A DNA stretch of 64,000 nt from Candidatus Pelagibacter sp. (GCA_013823725.1 PNMQ01000002.1:124001-188000), one strand, 5' to 3'. Shown: positions 18,322-29,015, numbered from the stretch's first letter. Made by a program: numbers and translations. Notes: generated by a model not told the origin, from the sequence alone.

Positions 18322-19428
18322 ATGAAACAAAATCAAAATAAAATAAATATTATTCTCTTTAATTTAGGTGGACCATCAGATCTAAAATCTGTCCCTTCTT
18401 TTTTGTTCAATTTATTCAGTGATGCGTTAATTATAAGGTTACCTAGCTTTTTACGATTATGCTTAGCTTGGTTAATTTCAACGCTACGGACTAAAAAGGC
18501 CCAGCATATTTATTCTTTGATCAATGGTAAATCTCCTATTTTAGAAAATACTGAAAAACAAGGGAAAGCACTACTAAACGCCCTTAACAAACTAGGCTAT
18601 AACAATGTGGAAATTCACACTGTTATGCGTTACTGGAACCCCAGAGCCAAAGATGTGATTAATAATATGAAATGGGATAATGATCAAGAGACCTTGCTAC
18701 TCCCTCTATACCCTCAATATTCTACAACAACAACTCTGTCATCCATGTATGAATTTATATCGTTAATGAAAAAAAAATATCCCTATTTCAAATATACTAA
18801 AATTGGCTGCTATCCTGTTCTACCAGGGTTAATCCAATACTATACAAAAGCTATCTCAAATATCATTTTATCTCACAATTTAGACAAACCTCACATCTTA
18901 TTTTCAGCTCATGGACTTCCCATAGAAGTAATCCAAGATGGAGACCCGTATCAACACCACGTGCAACAAACTATCCTTGCTATAAAATCTCAACTAGAAT
19001 TATTACACCCACAAATATTTGCTCACGAATGTTATCAAAGCAAAGTGGGGCCTAAAAAGTGGCTAACACCATCAACAGAACATTTGATTGAAGAGCTTTC
19101 TAAACAAGATGAAAATATTATAGTTGCCCCCATAGCATTTGTTTCAGAACATTCAGAAACTTTAGTTGAATTAGATATTGAATATAAGGAAATTGCTCAC
19201 CGATATGGTGCAAAAAGTTATCACAGGGTAGCGACACCGGATGATGATGTGTGTTTTATTCAAAGCTTAGCAGAATTAGTCTCGACCACTTTGGATGGAA
19301 AAAATCAAGATCGCTATTGCTCTAATTTTCACGATTGTTTTTGTCACGCTCAATTAAAAAATAAAGGAAATACTTATGTTAAATGCGCGCATAATTTCTG
19401 CTTCAACGACACATCAAAAAAAGATTAA
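18322..19428 (+). CDS. hemH: Ferrochelatase
   Basis: ILFNLGGPSDLKSVPSFLFNLFSD, LPLYPQYSTTTTLS, FSAHGLPIEVIQDGDPYQHHV, FVSEHSETLVELDIEY. Confidence 0.95.
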   Translation: MKQNQNKINIILFNLGGPSDLKSVPSFLFNLFSDALIIRLPSFLRLCLAWLISTLRTKKAQHIYSLINGKSPILENTEKQGKALLNALNKLGYNNVEIHTVMRYWNPRAKDVINNMKWDNDQETLLLPLYPQYSTTTTLSSMYEFISLMKKKYPYFKYTKIGCYPVLPGLIQYYTKAISNIILSHNLDKPHILFSAHGLPIEVIQDGDPYQHHVQQTILAIKSQLELLHPQIFAHECYQSKVGPKKWLTPSTEHLIEELSKQDENIIVAPIAFVSEHSETLVELDIEYKEIAHRYGAKSYHRVATPDDDVCFIQSLAELVSTTLDGKNQDRYCSNFHDCFCHAQLKNKGNTYVKCAHNFCFNDTSKKD

Positions 19429-20425
19429 AGATTTGGATATTCAATCAAGAACGCAAATACTGAACCGTGCAAAAGAAGTTATCCAGGTTGAAAAAGAAGG
19501 CCTTGAAGCCTTAGAAAAATCTCTGGACATCAAGTTTTGCAAAGCCATTGAAGCTATTTATTCAACCGAAGGGCGTGTCATTGTAAGCGGGGTTGGGAAA
19601 AGTGGTCATATAGCACGAAAAATTGCAGCAACACTTGCATCAACAGGTCAGCCTTCATTTTTTGTCCACGCAGCAGAAGCGGGTCATGGAGACCTTGGAA
19701 TGATCACATCGCAAGATATATTGCTGCTTATCTCATATTCAGGCGAAGCGAAAGAATTACTACCCATCATCAATTTTGCAAAACGTTTGGGAGTTTCTAT
19801 TATTTCAATCACTGGAAAAAATGAATCTACGCTTGCGCAGCAATCTGAATATCTACTTCTATTACCTCATCACCCTGAAGCTTGCCCACTAGGTCTTGCC
19901 CCCACAACATCAACTACTTTGTCTCTAGCACTAGGAGATGCTATAGCTGTTTCTCTCTTGGAATTAAGAGGTCTAACACATTCAGACTTTAGAAGCTTTC
20001 ATCCAGGTGGACAATTGGGGCTTCAATTAAAACCAATATCGGAACTGGTTCATCCCCTTAATGACAATATGGTGGTGCGTGACCATGACCACATACAAGT
20101 GTGTTTGGAAAAAATATCAAAAGGGAAATTAGGCTGTATTGGTGTTTTTCAAAACAATATGCTTATTGGTATTATTACAGATGGTGATGTTCGTCGTTTT
20201 TTGATGAACAAAATAGATACCAAATGTTCTGGTAATATTGCAACAGCAACCGCAATTGATATTATGACACATAACCCCCTAACGATTAAAAATACAGCAT
20301 TGATGGGAGAAGCTCTGAATCTGTTTGAAATAAAAAGTGTAAGCAATCTATTTGTCAAAAATTGTGATGACACCATTCAAGGAATTATCCATATACATGA
20401 TTGCATCAAAGCAAAAGCCATATAA
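19376..20425 (+). CDS. kdsD: Arabinose-5-phosphate isomerase (SIS + CBS domains)
   Basis: VIVSGVGKSGHIARKIAATLASTGQPSFFVHAAEAGHGDLGMI, ISYSGEAKELLPII, CBS-pair C-terminus. Confidence 0.93.
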   Translation: MLNARIISASTTHQKKIKDLDIQSRTQILNRAKEVIQVEKEGLEALEKSLDIKFCKAIEAIYSTEGRVIVSGVGKSGHIARKIAATLASTGQPSFFVHAAEAGHGDLGMITSQDILLLISYSGEAKELLPIINFAKRLGVSIISITGKNESTLAQQSEYLLLLPHHPEACPLGLAPTTSTTLSLALGDAIAVSLLELRGLTHSDFRSFHPGGQLGLQLKPISELVHPLNDNMVVRDHDHIQVCLEKISKGKLGCIGVFQNNMLIGIITDGDVRRFLMNKIDTKCSGNIATATAIDIMTHNPLTIKNTALMGEALNLFEIKSVSNLFVKNCDDTIQGIIHIHDCIKAKAI

Positions 20426-20441
20426 AGAATAAGAGAGAAAT

Positions 20442-21119
20442 ATGAGAACCGTTTATCAACACACACTTTGCCCTTTTTCAAGAAAAGTTAGACTTACTTT
20501 GCATGAAAAAAAATTAGACTTTACCATGGTAAACCAAAATTTTTGGGATAAAACTCCTGAATTTTTAGACCTAAATCCCGCAGGTCAAGTTCCTGTTTTT
20601 GTAGACTTAAACGGTACTGTTATTTGTGATAGCCAAGCCATTTGCGAATATCTTGAAGAAGCTTATCCTGAAAAAAATCTTATTGGCGATTCCATTGTTG
20701 TCAAAGCAGAAGTTCGTAGACTCGTAGCTTGGTTCGATTTAAAAGCTGCTGGTGAATTCACATTACCCCTTCTTTTTGAAAAAGTAGTGAAGCGAAATTT
20801 AAAAATTCAAGGAAACACTGGTCCTTGCTCTCAACGCATTCGACAATCGAAAGCCATGCTTTTAAAACATCTGGAATACATTGCCTGGCTTTGTGACAGA
20901 AGGAATTGGTTAGCTGGCGATAATTTTTCACTAGCAGACATAACTGCAGCAGCGCATATTTCCGTCATTGACTATATGGGCGACATCCCCTGGGCACAAC
21001 ATGAACTGGTTAAAAATTGGTATGTCAGAGTCAAGTCTCGACCCAGTTTTAGAACATTACTTCAAGATAAAGTTCCTGGCCTTTCTCCATGGGAAACTTA
21101 CCCTTTGTTGGATTTTTAA
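20442..21119 (+). CDS. Glutathione S-transferase family protein
   Basis: Thioredoxin-fold N-terminus LCPFSRKVRLTLHEK...LNPAGQVPVFVD...ICDSQAICEYLEEAYP. Confidence 0.88.
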   Translation: MRTVYQHTLCPFSRKVRLTLHEKKLDFTMVNQNFWDKTPEFLDLNPAGQVPVFVDLNGTVICDSQAICEYLEEAYPEKNLIGDSIVVKAEVRRLVAWFDLKAAGEFTLPLLFEKVVKRNLKIQGNTGPCSQRIRQSKAMLLKHLEYIAWLCDRRNWLAGDNFSLADITAAAHISVIDYMGDIPWAQHELVKNWYVRVKSRPSFRTLLQDKVPGLSPWETYPLLDF

Positions 21120-21209
21120 TAAATAGTTTGATAATATTAATTTGAAATATTGTCCAAAATATGACATTCTTTAGCCTTAATATGAACTATCTTTTGTTAG
21201 ATTTTGTAA

Positions 21210-22133
21210 ATGAAAAAAAAATATATACTTGTTTTCTTAATTCTATGTATAGCTGTAGTCTTTAAAAAAAATATTCGAAATGAATTTTATTATTATAAAT
21301 ATAAAATACATAATATAGTGTTAACTAAAAATGATCCATACTACAAATATATTCAAAAGCTAAAATCAGCTATCAAAAGATCAGAATTTATTGACTCTAT
21401 CGATCTCAATAAAAATGTATTAGAAGTAGGACCATTCAATAATCCTTTACTAAAAGGTAAAAATGTAAATTATTTCGATATTTTAGACCAAGAAAGATTA
21501 AAAGAGAAAATTATGAATGATCCCTTTTATGATTTTAAAAAAACACATAAGGTAGAATTACTTAAAATTCCATATATTAAATACGTTGAACCCACCGGTA
21601 ATATGGATAAAATTAAAGATCGTTTTAATATCGTATTTTCCTCCCATAACATAGAACATCAAGTTAATTTAATCAAACACTTACAGCAAATTCAAAATCT
21701 ACTAAATACCAAAGGTAAAATTTTTCTGATTATTCCTGATAGACGTTATTGTTCTGATCATTATATTTCTGAAACTCATTTATCTGACGTAATAGATGTA
21801 TTTGAGAGTAATCCAAAAAAACACGATTTAAAGACTATTTTAACAAATCGTTGTGAAAGATCAACACATAACGATTCTTATGCCCATTGGCAATCAGAAC
21901 ACGGACAACATAAAAGTGAAGAACTTAAAAATTGCTACCAAGAAGCATTGAAAGAATATAAAAATTCAGGAAATGACTATATTGACGCACATCGTTGGAG
22001 ATTTACGCCCCAAAGTTTTTATAAAATTATTTCTGACCTCAATGAAATGGGTTATATCAAATTAAAAGTTGATACCATTTACGATACTAAATTCGGATCT
22101 TGCGAATTCTATGCCGTATTAAGCCTTCAGTAA
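21210..22133 (+). CDS. Membrane-anchored or exported class I SAM-dependent methyltransferase-like protein
   Basis: N-terminal hydrophobic segment MKKKYILVFLILCIAVVFK; NVLEVGPFNNPLLKG motif-I-like; FNIVFSSHNIEHQVNLIKHL; IPDRRYCSDHY. Confidence 0.72.
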   Translation: MKKKYILVFLILCIAVVFKKNIRNEFYYYKYKIHNIVLTKNDPYYKYIQKLKSAIKRSEFIDSIDLNKNVLEVGPFNNPLLKGKNVNYFDILDQERLKEKIMNDPFYDFKKTHKVELLKIPYIKYVEPTGNMDKIKDRFNIVFSSHNIEHQVNLIKHLQQIQNLLNTKGKIFLIIPDRRYCSDHYISETHLSDVIDVFESNPKKHDLKTILTNRCERSTHNDSYAHWQSEHGQHKSEELKNCYQEALKEYKNSGNDYIDAHRWRFTPQSFYKIISDLNEMGYIKLKVDTIYDTKFGSCEFYAVLSLQ

Positions 22134-22203
22134 AATTAAATGCTATTTTCCAATATATGAATAAAGTAAATATCAACCGTACATATTTTGATGCTAGAAG
22201 AAT

Positions 22204-22233
22204 CCCATGATACAATCCATCTTGCATCATGGG
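22204..22233. terminator. Strong hairpin between convergent genes (possible terminator lacking a long U-tract)
   Basis: CCCATGAT...ATCATGGG inverted repeat with additional inner pairing. Confidence 0.5.
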
Positions 22234-22243
22234 TATCTATAAA

Positions 22244-24826
22244 TTAATTGATCTTTATGACCACTTTTTCTCCATCGAAATCAGCGATAACACTATCACC
22301 TTCGTGAGTTTCTCCAGATAAAATTTTCATTGCCAAAGCATCTATTACTTGTGACTGAATAAGCCTCTTTAAGGGTCTTGCGCCAAACAATGGGTCAAAC
22401 CCTTGCTCTGCCAGCCAATCAATCAATAGATCGGATAACGTCAAATGTATACGTTGATCTTCTAAACGTTTTATAAGACCTTTTAATTGGATGTTCACAA
22501 TTATTCTCATATCTTCTAAACGAAGGCGATTAAAAATAACAATTTCATCCAAACGATTAATAAATTCTGGCCTAAAATTAGCATGCACTTGTTGCATGAT
22601 CTTCTTTTTTGTACTTTCTGAAAGACAACCTTCCGCACTATAGGCATCGTCTGCAAACAAATGATTTGCACCAATATTGGATGTTAAAACAATAATGGTA
22701 TTTTTAAAATCAACGGTATGACCTTGGCTGTCTGTTAAACGTCCATCATCAAGAACCTGAAGAAGCAAATTAAAAACATCTGGATGCGCTTTTTCTACTT
22801 CATCAAATAAAATAACAGCATAAGGACGACGTCTGATGGCTTCAGTTAATGTTCCACCTTGATCAAAACCTACATACCCAGGAGGAGCTCCTATCAGTCT
22901 TGATATGGAATGCTTTTCCATATATTCTGACATGTCAAAACGTATCATATTTTCTTCATGATCAAATAAATTATGGGCTAAGGCTTTGCACAGTTCAGTT
23001 TTTCCTACACCCGTTGGCCCTAAGAAAAGAAAAGATCCTAAAGGCCTATTAGGATCTTGTAATCCTGAACGGGCACGTCTAACTGCATTGCTGAGAGCTT
23101 TTAATGCGTCGGTTTGTCCCACAACTTTTTTGGATAATTCTTCTTCCAAATGAATCAGTTTTTCTTTTTCACCTTGAAGCATTTTTTCTAAGGGAATGCC
23201 CGTCCAACGAGAAACTACAAAAGCAATATCTTGTTCTGTTACTTCTTCTTTGCGTGCTTGTCCATTTTGCATTGCATATAAGCTTTCTAGCTTGGCCTGT
23301 AATGCTGGCAAACGACTATATAAAATTTCACTAGCTTTAGTAAAATCTCCGTTCGTTTGTGCTTTTTCTTGCTCCATTTTTAAGTGATCTATTTCAGTTT
23401 TAGATGACCTTATATCATCTAAAATCTTTTTATCTTTTTGCCACACATCATTCAGTTTTTGGGAATCACGAGAGAGGTCTTCTAATTCATTTTCAAGCTT
23501 TTTTAAACGTTCTTGCGATGCTAAATCTGTTTCCTTTTTCAAAGCTTCCTTTTCAATGCGCAACTGCAATATGCGGCGATCTAATTCATCAATATCTTCT
23601 GGTTTAGAATCAACAACCATGCGCAAACGACTTGCTGCTTCATCCATAAGATCAATGGCCTTATCAGGTAAAAACCTATCGGCAATATAACGATTGGAAA
23701 ATGTGCTAGCAGCAACTATTGCTGAATCACTAATACGTACCCCGTGGTGTAATTCATATTTTTCTTTTAAACCACGAAGAATTGAAATCGTATCCTCAAC
23801 TGTGGGTTCTGAAACATACACAGCCTGAAAACGACGTGCTAAAGCGGGGTCTTTCTCTATATATTGCCTGTATTCATCTAATGTTGTAGCGCCTATACAA
23901 TGCAATTCTCCACGTGCTAAGGCAGGTTTTAACATATTGGATGCATCCATAGCACCATCAGATTTTCCAGCACCAACAAGTGTATGAAGTTCATCTATAA
24001 ATAACACTATATTTTCGTCAGATTCTGTCACTTCTTTTAAAAGTGATTTGAGTCTTTCTTCAAAATCTCCACGGTATTTTGCACCAGCAAGCATCGATGC
24101 AAGGTCTAAGACCCTAATTGTTGCATTATGCAGAATTTCGGGAACATCTTTTTTAACAATACGTTGTGCTAAACCTTCAACAATTGCAGTCTTTCCAACC
24201 CCAGGCTCCCCGATAAGAACAGGGTTATTTTTTGTACGACGACATAGCACTTGAATAGCTCGTCTAATTTCTTCGTCTCTGCCAATAACAGGATCTAATT
24301 TTCCATCCCTAGCAGAGGCTGTCAAATTTTGAGTAAATTTTTCAAGATTTTGGTAAGATTGATCTTTGGTTTCTGTATCCACTTTAGACCCCTTTCGCAT
24401 TTTCATTATATTTTTTTCAACATTTTCAGGTGTAATCGTATTTCCACAAATCTTTTTAATTTCAAAGTTTAAAGTCAGTGCATAAAATAAACATTCTTGT
24501 GAAACAAATGAATCACCCCATTTTTCTGCAATTTTCAATGCTTCTTGTAAAAGATTAGCAAGATTTTGAGAAATATAAATTTGCTGATTCGATGATTGAA
24601 CTTGAGGGATTTTTCGAAGTTCATCATCCACTTTATTTTTTAAAACTTTGAGATCACTGGATTTTTCAGGAGTGTCGAAAGCATAAAAAGATATATTCTC
24701 ATCATCTAAAGATGCTTTAAAAAGATGAACAGATTCTACAAATTGATGATTGCTTTGCAACGCAGATTGATGTGCTTTTTGCAAAGTCTCTTGGGCTTTT
24801 AAAGTAAAACGCGTTAAATCAAACAT
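22244..24826 (-). CDS. clpB: ATP-dependent chaperone ClpB
   Basis: Two AAA+ modules ([33 protein letters not shown]) with a middle coiled-coil; [13 protein letters not shown]. Confidence 0.97.
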   Translation of the reverse strand: MFDLTRFTLKAQETLQKAHQSALQSNHQFVESVHLFKASLDDENISFYAFDTPEKSSDLKVLKNKVDDELRKIPQVQSSNQQIYISQNLANLLQEALKIAEKWGDSFVSQECLFYALTLNFEIKKICGNTITPENVEKNIMKMRKGSKVDTETKDQSYQNLEKFTQNLTASARDGKLDPVIGRDEEIRRAIQVLCRRTKNNPVLIGEPGVGKTAIVEGLAQRIVKKDVPEILHNATIRVLDLASMLAGAKYRGDFEERLKSLLKEVTESDENIVLFIDELHTLVGAGKSDGAMDASNMLKPALARGELHCIGATTLDEYRQYIEKDPALARRFQAVYVSEPTVEDTISILRGLKEKYELHHGVRISDSAIVAASTFSNRYIADRFLPDKAIDLMDEAASRLRMVVDSKPEDIDELDRRILQLRIEKEALKKETDLASQERLKKLENELEDLSRDSQKLNDVWQKDKKILDDIRSSKTEIDHLKMEQEKAQTNGDFTKASEILYSRLPALQAKLESLYAMQNGQARKEEVTEQDIAFVVSRWTGIPLEKMLQGEKEKLIHLEEELSKKVVGQTDALKALSNAVRRARSGLQDPNRPLGSFLFLGPTGVGKTELCKALAHNLFDHEENMIRFDMSEYMEKHSISRLIGAPPGYVGFDQGGTLTEAIRRRPYAVILFDEVEKAHPDVFNLLLQVLDDGRLTDSQGHTVDFKNTIIVLTSNIGANHLFADDAYSAEGCLSESTKKKIMQQVHANFRPEFINRLDEIVIFNRLRLEDMRIIVNIQLKGLIKRLEDQRIHLTLSDLLIDWLAEQGFDPLFGARPLKRLIQSQVIDALAMKILSGETHEGDSVIADFDGEKVVIKIN

Positions 24827-24909
24827 CGATACACCTCACCTTGTGGATATATTATAATTTAATTGTAGCAATTTTACAACAGATCATTACAAAAAAACAT
24901 TTATGAAAC

Positions 24910-25935
24910 TTAGGCATTTAAATTCATCTTCTGTAATTGATTTAAAATATTTGTGAACTCTTCACCTTGTACTTTTGACAGTCTCATAACCAACCAATCT
25001 TTTTTGGTTATTTCTTGTGCCGCAAACTGTGAATTTCCACCTTCTAAAATACGATGCACTAATTTAAAGACTTTTCCTTTGGACGTTGCTTTTTGAATTT
25101 GTTTTGACAATACTTTTAAAGCTTGGTGTTTGCTCATTTTTGACAGTTGGTCATCAATTTGGTTTAAAGATAATTGATCTTTTAAATAGGCAGATGCACT
25201 TTTCGATTCAGATCTACATTTTGATTCAGTAATAAAAATTTCAGGATCATCAGAGTCATCAATATAAACTCCATCAAAACCGTGATTATTTCCCATCTTT
25301 GCATCATTACAATAATACTGAAACGATAACATCGATAATTCTGTAGCTAATTCACCTAAAATACCTCTTTCATCGTTATTAGCTTTTTGATTGTTAAAAA
25401 TCGTTGAAAAATCTTTAATAAATTTCTTCAGGTGCTTTTCATTTTTGTCATCTCTGAGCAATTCAATTTTAAATTTTTGGTATGCACCGTATGACCTACT
25501 GACTCTTTTCATAATTATCTTTGCAGTTTTTACACCAGAATTGTCTTTCCAAAAAAGCAAATTCTCACCAACATAATGATGATGTTTTTGAATTGTTTTT
25601 GGGTAAACAAGACCTTCCTCACTTATATTGTTCGAATGAATTCTTACGGCATTAGTATCGAAATTTATATTTGTAAAACTAATTTCAAAATTTCTTTTTC
25701 TTTTTATACAGTCTAAGACAACACTACTACCCAATTCGTATCGAACTTCTGTATCGTTTTCAAGTTGATAATACCGAATACTTTGAAATCTATGATGCCC
25801 CGTATCGTATTCAACAAAACGAATAAGGTCTTTATTTTCATGACGAACAACATCTATATCTACAAAGATAAGGGATAAAGCATTTATCTTTAAAAGAAGA
25901 AAGCCAATGGCTAATTTATAAAAAAGATTTATCAT
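24910..25935 (-). CDS. Exported hypothetical protein with putative PD-(D/E)xK nuclease-like domain
   Basis: Signal-like N-terminus; ERGILGELATELSMLSFQ...NNHGFDGVYIDDSDDPEIFITESKCRSES gives the E...D...ExK pattern. Confidence 0.6.
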   Translation of the reverse strand: MINLFYKLAIGFLLLKINALSLIFVDIDVVRHENKDLIRFVEYDTGHHRFQSIRYYQLENDTEVRYELGSSVVLDCIKRKRNFEISFTNINFDTNAVRIHSNNISEEGLVYPKTIQKHHHYVGENLLFWKDNSGVKTAKIIMKRVSRSYGAYQKFKIELLRDDKNEKHLKKFIKDFSTIFNNQKANNDERGILGELATELSMLSFQYYCNDAKMGNNHGFDGVYIDDSDDPEIFITESKCRSESKSASAYLKDQLSLNQIDDQLSKMSKHQALKVLSKQIQKATSKGKVFKLVHRILEGGNSQFAAQEITKKDWLVMRLSKVQGEEFTNILNQLQKMNLNA

Positions 25936-25999
25936 AAAATTGTCAATCTATTACAGAATCGTATTATGATTAAAATATATACGAATAAAGAATAAATGA

Positions 26000-27112
26000 C
26001 TATGCGTATTTACTTAAAAATTCAACAAAAATAGAAATATCCATATTTTCAATTAGTTGAATTTTCGTGTTTAGTGAAAAACCAAGATACTTTTCAGATG
26101 GAACGTATGCATCACAAGGAAATGCAAAAGCTAATTTATGACCACAATTTTTCTTATCCATTTTTAATGATTTTTGAAAAACCTCATGGTCTAAATTTCT
26201 AAGAACATAGAGTGATAAAATATTCATATTTAATATTTTATCTATAGTTTTCATCAAAAGATCAATATCGGGTGTCAGATTTCCACCTTGGTGATGAAAT
26301 AACAATAGTTCAGCTAATATTCCTACTCCTACTGCTAAACCATGTTCAATTTTATGACATGTTGCACTTTCAATTGCATGCCCTATCGTATGACCAAAAT
26401 TTAAATTCTGTCTAATATTTTGATCATATTCATCAATTTCTACGATGTTTGCTTTGATGTTTAATGACAATTCAATCACAGATGTTAAGTCGACTTTTAG
26501 TGTGTCGCTATCTATTGCAATACATTCAAGAAATTGTTTTAGTTTGCATCCTATAAACGCAGTTTTTAAGGCTTCAATCAAACCCGATGAAAACTGTGAT
26601 ATCGTCAGCGTATCCACAAAGCCAGAATATACAAATACTCGATGAGGTGGGTATACAGTCCCCACTACATTTTTTAAAGATTGATAGTTAACAGCGCATT
26701 TTCCACCAATACATACATCAACCATAGATACCAAAGTTGTTGGAATATATGTCCAATCAATACCTCTCATATACGTTGCAATAGCAAATCCGCAAACATC
26801 ATGCATAACCCCACCACCAATCACAAGTATGCGTGATGATTTTGTTAATTTAAGATGCAGAAAAAAATCAATAATTTTCTGGTAAGTAATAAAGGATTTT
26901 TCATCCTCAGAAATGGCTAAAAAAAGTGTTGTAGAATTATAAGGGATAAGTTCTCTGAAACAGTTATCTACTAAAACAGCGTCATAATTATGGGTTAAAC
27001 TAATATCAAAAGGATCTTTGAATAGGGTTACCTGGTAATGTCTTGAGGATGATTTGACGATTCTTGAAACATTATCTGTTTTAGATTCATCTATCACCCT
27101 TTCAAAATGCAT
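26000..27112 (-). CDS. 3-dehydroquinate synthase-like sugar phosphate cyclase
   Basis: ILVIGGGVMHDVCGFAIATYMRGIDWTYIPTTLVSMVDVCIGGKCAVN, LKNVVGTVYPP, GLIEALKTAF, IRQNLNFGHTIGHAIE. Confidence 0.8.
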   Translation of the reverse strand: MHFERVIDESKTDNVSRIVKSSSRHYQVTLFKDPFDISLTHNYDAVLVDNCFRELIPYNSTTLFLAISEDEKSFITYQKIIDFFLHLKLTKSSRILVIGGGVMHDVCGFAIATYMRGIDWTYIPTTLVSMVDVCIGGKCAVNYQSLKNVVGTVYPPHRVFVYSGFVDTLTISQFSSGLIEALKTAFIGCKLKQFLECIAIDSDTLKVDLTSVIELSLNIKANIVEIDEYDQNIRQNLNFGHTIGHAIESATCHKIEHGLAVGVGILAELLLFHHQGGNLTPDIDLLMKTIDKILNMNILSLYVLRNLDHEVFQKSLKMDKKNCGHKLAFAFPCDAYVPSEKYLGFSLNTKIQLIENMDISIFVEFLSKYA

Positions 27113-27115
27113 ATA

Positions 27116-28384
27116 CTAACTATTCATCGCTTGGAAAAAATCTTCATTTTTTTTGCTTAGACGTAACTTGTCCGATAAAAATTCCATAGCTTCTACAGAA
27201 CCCATAGGATTAAGTAGTCGTCTTAATACCCACATTTTCGTTAATTCAGCCTTGTCTGTAACAAGTAGCTCTTCACGACGTGTTCCTGAACGATTAATAT
27301 CAATGGCTGGAAACAAACGTTTATCGGATATTTTTCTATCCATAACGATTTCAGAGTTTCCTGTACCTTTGAATTCTTCAAAGATGACTTCGTCCATTTT
27401 AGAACCTGTTTCAACGAGAGCTGTTCCTATAATAGTTAAAGAACCACCTTCTTCGATATTACGAGCCGCACCAAATAATCTTTTGGGACGTTGTAATGCA
27501 TTTGCATCTACACCACCTGTTAAAACTTTACCTGATGACGGAATTACTGTGTTATAAGCACGAGCAAGACGGGTAATTGAATCTAGTAAAATAACAACGT
27601 CTTTTTTCTGCTCAACCAATCTTTTAGCTTTTTCAATAACCATTTCAGCAACTTGAACGTGTCGCTGTGCTGCTTCGTCAAAAGTAGAAGTAATGACTTC
27701 ACCCTTAACAGAGCGTAGCATATCCGTTACTTCTTCGGGGCGTTCATCAATAAGAAGCATAATAAGATGAATTTCTGGATAATTGGTTGAAATGGATTCT
27801 GCAATTTTTTGTAGCATCACAGTTTTACCTGTTCGAGGAGGAGCAACCAACAAAGCGCGCTGTCCTCTACCCATAGGCGAAACCATATCAATAATACGTT
27901 GCGTTAAATTTTTGTCTGATCCTGGTTTTGGATTATCAATTTCAAATCTCAATCTTTCATCCGGATGTAAAGGCGTTAAATTATCAAAGTGAATACGTTG
28001 CTTTGATAATGCTGGATCACCAAAGTTAACTTTATCCACAGCAATTAATGCAAAATATTTTTCAGTTTCACTAGGTGCTTCTATCGTCCCATCAATAGTA
28101 TCACCCGTTAATAGTCCATATTTTTTAATGAGATGAGGTGGTACATAGATATCATCAGAACACGGTAAATAGTTTGAGTCGGCATGGCGCAAAAAGCCAA
28201 AACCATCCGATAAGACTTCTATGACGCCATCACCGTAAATAGCTTGTCCTTGTTCGGCATATTTTTTTAAAATATTGACAATTAAGTCTTGCTTGCGGCA
28301 TGAACCTGAATATTCAAGCCCTAATTCATCAGACATTTTAAGTAAATCCGTCGGGGATTTCTTTTTTAAATCTTTCAAAAACAT
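27116..28384 (-). CDS. rho: Transcription termination factor Rho
   Basis: [46 protein letters not shown]. Confidence 0.98.
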   Translation of the reverse strand: MFLKDLKKKSPTDLLKMSDELGLEYSGSCRKQDLIVNILKKYAEQGQAIYGDGVIEVLSDGFGFLRHADSNYLPCSDDIYVPPHLIKKYGLLTGDTIDGTIEAPSETEKYFALIAVDKVNFGDPALSKQRIHFDNLTPLHPDERLRFEIDNPKPGSDKNLTQRIIDMVSPMGRGQRALLVAPPRTGKTVMLQKIAESISTNYPEIHLIMLLIDERPEEVTDMLRSVKGEVITSTFDEAAQRHVQVAEMVIEKAKRLVEQKKDVVILLDSITRLARAYNTVIPSSGKVLTGGVDANALQRPKRLFGAARNIEEGGSLTIIGTALVETGSKMDEVIFEEFKGTGNSEIVMDRKISDKRLFPAIDINRSGTRREELLVTDKAELTKMWVLRRLLNPMGSVEAMEFLSDKLRLSKKNEDFFQAMNS

Positions 28385-28406
28385 ATGGTATTAACTCGCT
28401 GAAAAT

Positions 28407-28847
28407 TTAGAATGGTTTATAAACAACCAAAAGTAAAATAAAAACTAAAATTATTGTGGGAACTTCATTAAGAATTCGAAAATACTTACCTGAATATTTT
28501 TCAGAACGTTGAGCTAATTGCTCACTGCAAGCTTTCATGTAATATTGAAACACAATTAAGACTAATATGCAACATAATTTCGCATGCAACCACCCAGCTT
28601 GATTATTATGAGGCAAAAGAAACAATAAGCCACCAAACAAAAGAGAACTATGCATCGCGGGAACCATGATGACTTTAAAAAGTTTAGATGCCATAATATC
28701 TAGTGTTTTTTTTGTATCATTTGATTCTGTTTCGCAATGATACACGAGCAGTCTTGGAAAATAAAACAATCCAGCCATCCAAGCAAAAACAGACAAGAGG
28801 TGAAAAAATTTTATTAATGTGTAATGTTTAATTAAAAATGGGATCAT
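28407..28847 (-). CDS. hemJ: Protoporphyrinogen oxidase HemJ
   Basis: IKFFHLLSVFAWMAGLFYFPRLLVYH; four-TM UPF0093/HemJ architecture; adjacent to rho. Confidence 0.88.
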   Translation of the reverse strand: MIPFLIKHYTLIKFFHLLSVFAWMAGLFYFPRLLVYHCETESNDTKKTLDIMASKLFKVIMVPAMHSSLLFGGLLFLLPHNNQAGWLHAKLCCILVLIVFQYYMKACSEQLAQRSEKYSGKYFRILNEVPTIILVFILLLVVYKPF

Positions 28848-28849
28848 AT

Positions 28850-28872
28850 AAAAAAAGGGAGCTTAAGCCCCC
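28850..28872 (-). terminator. Rho-independent terminator downstream of the 45-aa ORF
   Basis: Minus strand GGGGGCTTAAGCTCCCTTTTTTT. Confidence 0.7.
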
Positions 28873-28877
28873 ATAAA

Positions 28878-29015
28878 TTACTGAGATTGAATCTCTTTGG
28901 ACTTAAAAATATTATAGTGCTTTAAAATACGCATAACAACATAATTACTCACCATTTTTTCAATTGCAAAGGCATATTCATCTGTTTTTTTTATAGCTAA
29001 GTTTAGTTCTTTCAT
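28878..29015 (-). CDS. Small protein (45 aa), unknown function
   Basis: MKELNLAIKKTDEYAFAIEKMVSNYVVMRILKHYNIFKSKEIQSQ; GGAG Shine-Dalgarno 8 nt upstream of ATG and a terminator immediately downstream; below the ORF-track size cutoff. Confidence 0.6.
   Translation of the reverse strand: MKELNLAIKKTDEYAFAIEKMVSNYVVMRILKHYNIFKSKEIQSQ

Noticed and set aside
27153-27557. 134-aa plus-strand ORF
   Set aside because: Entirely antisense to the highly conserved rho gene; shadow ORF.
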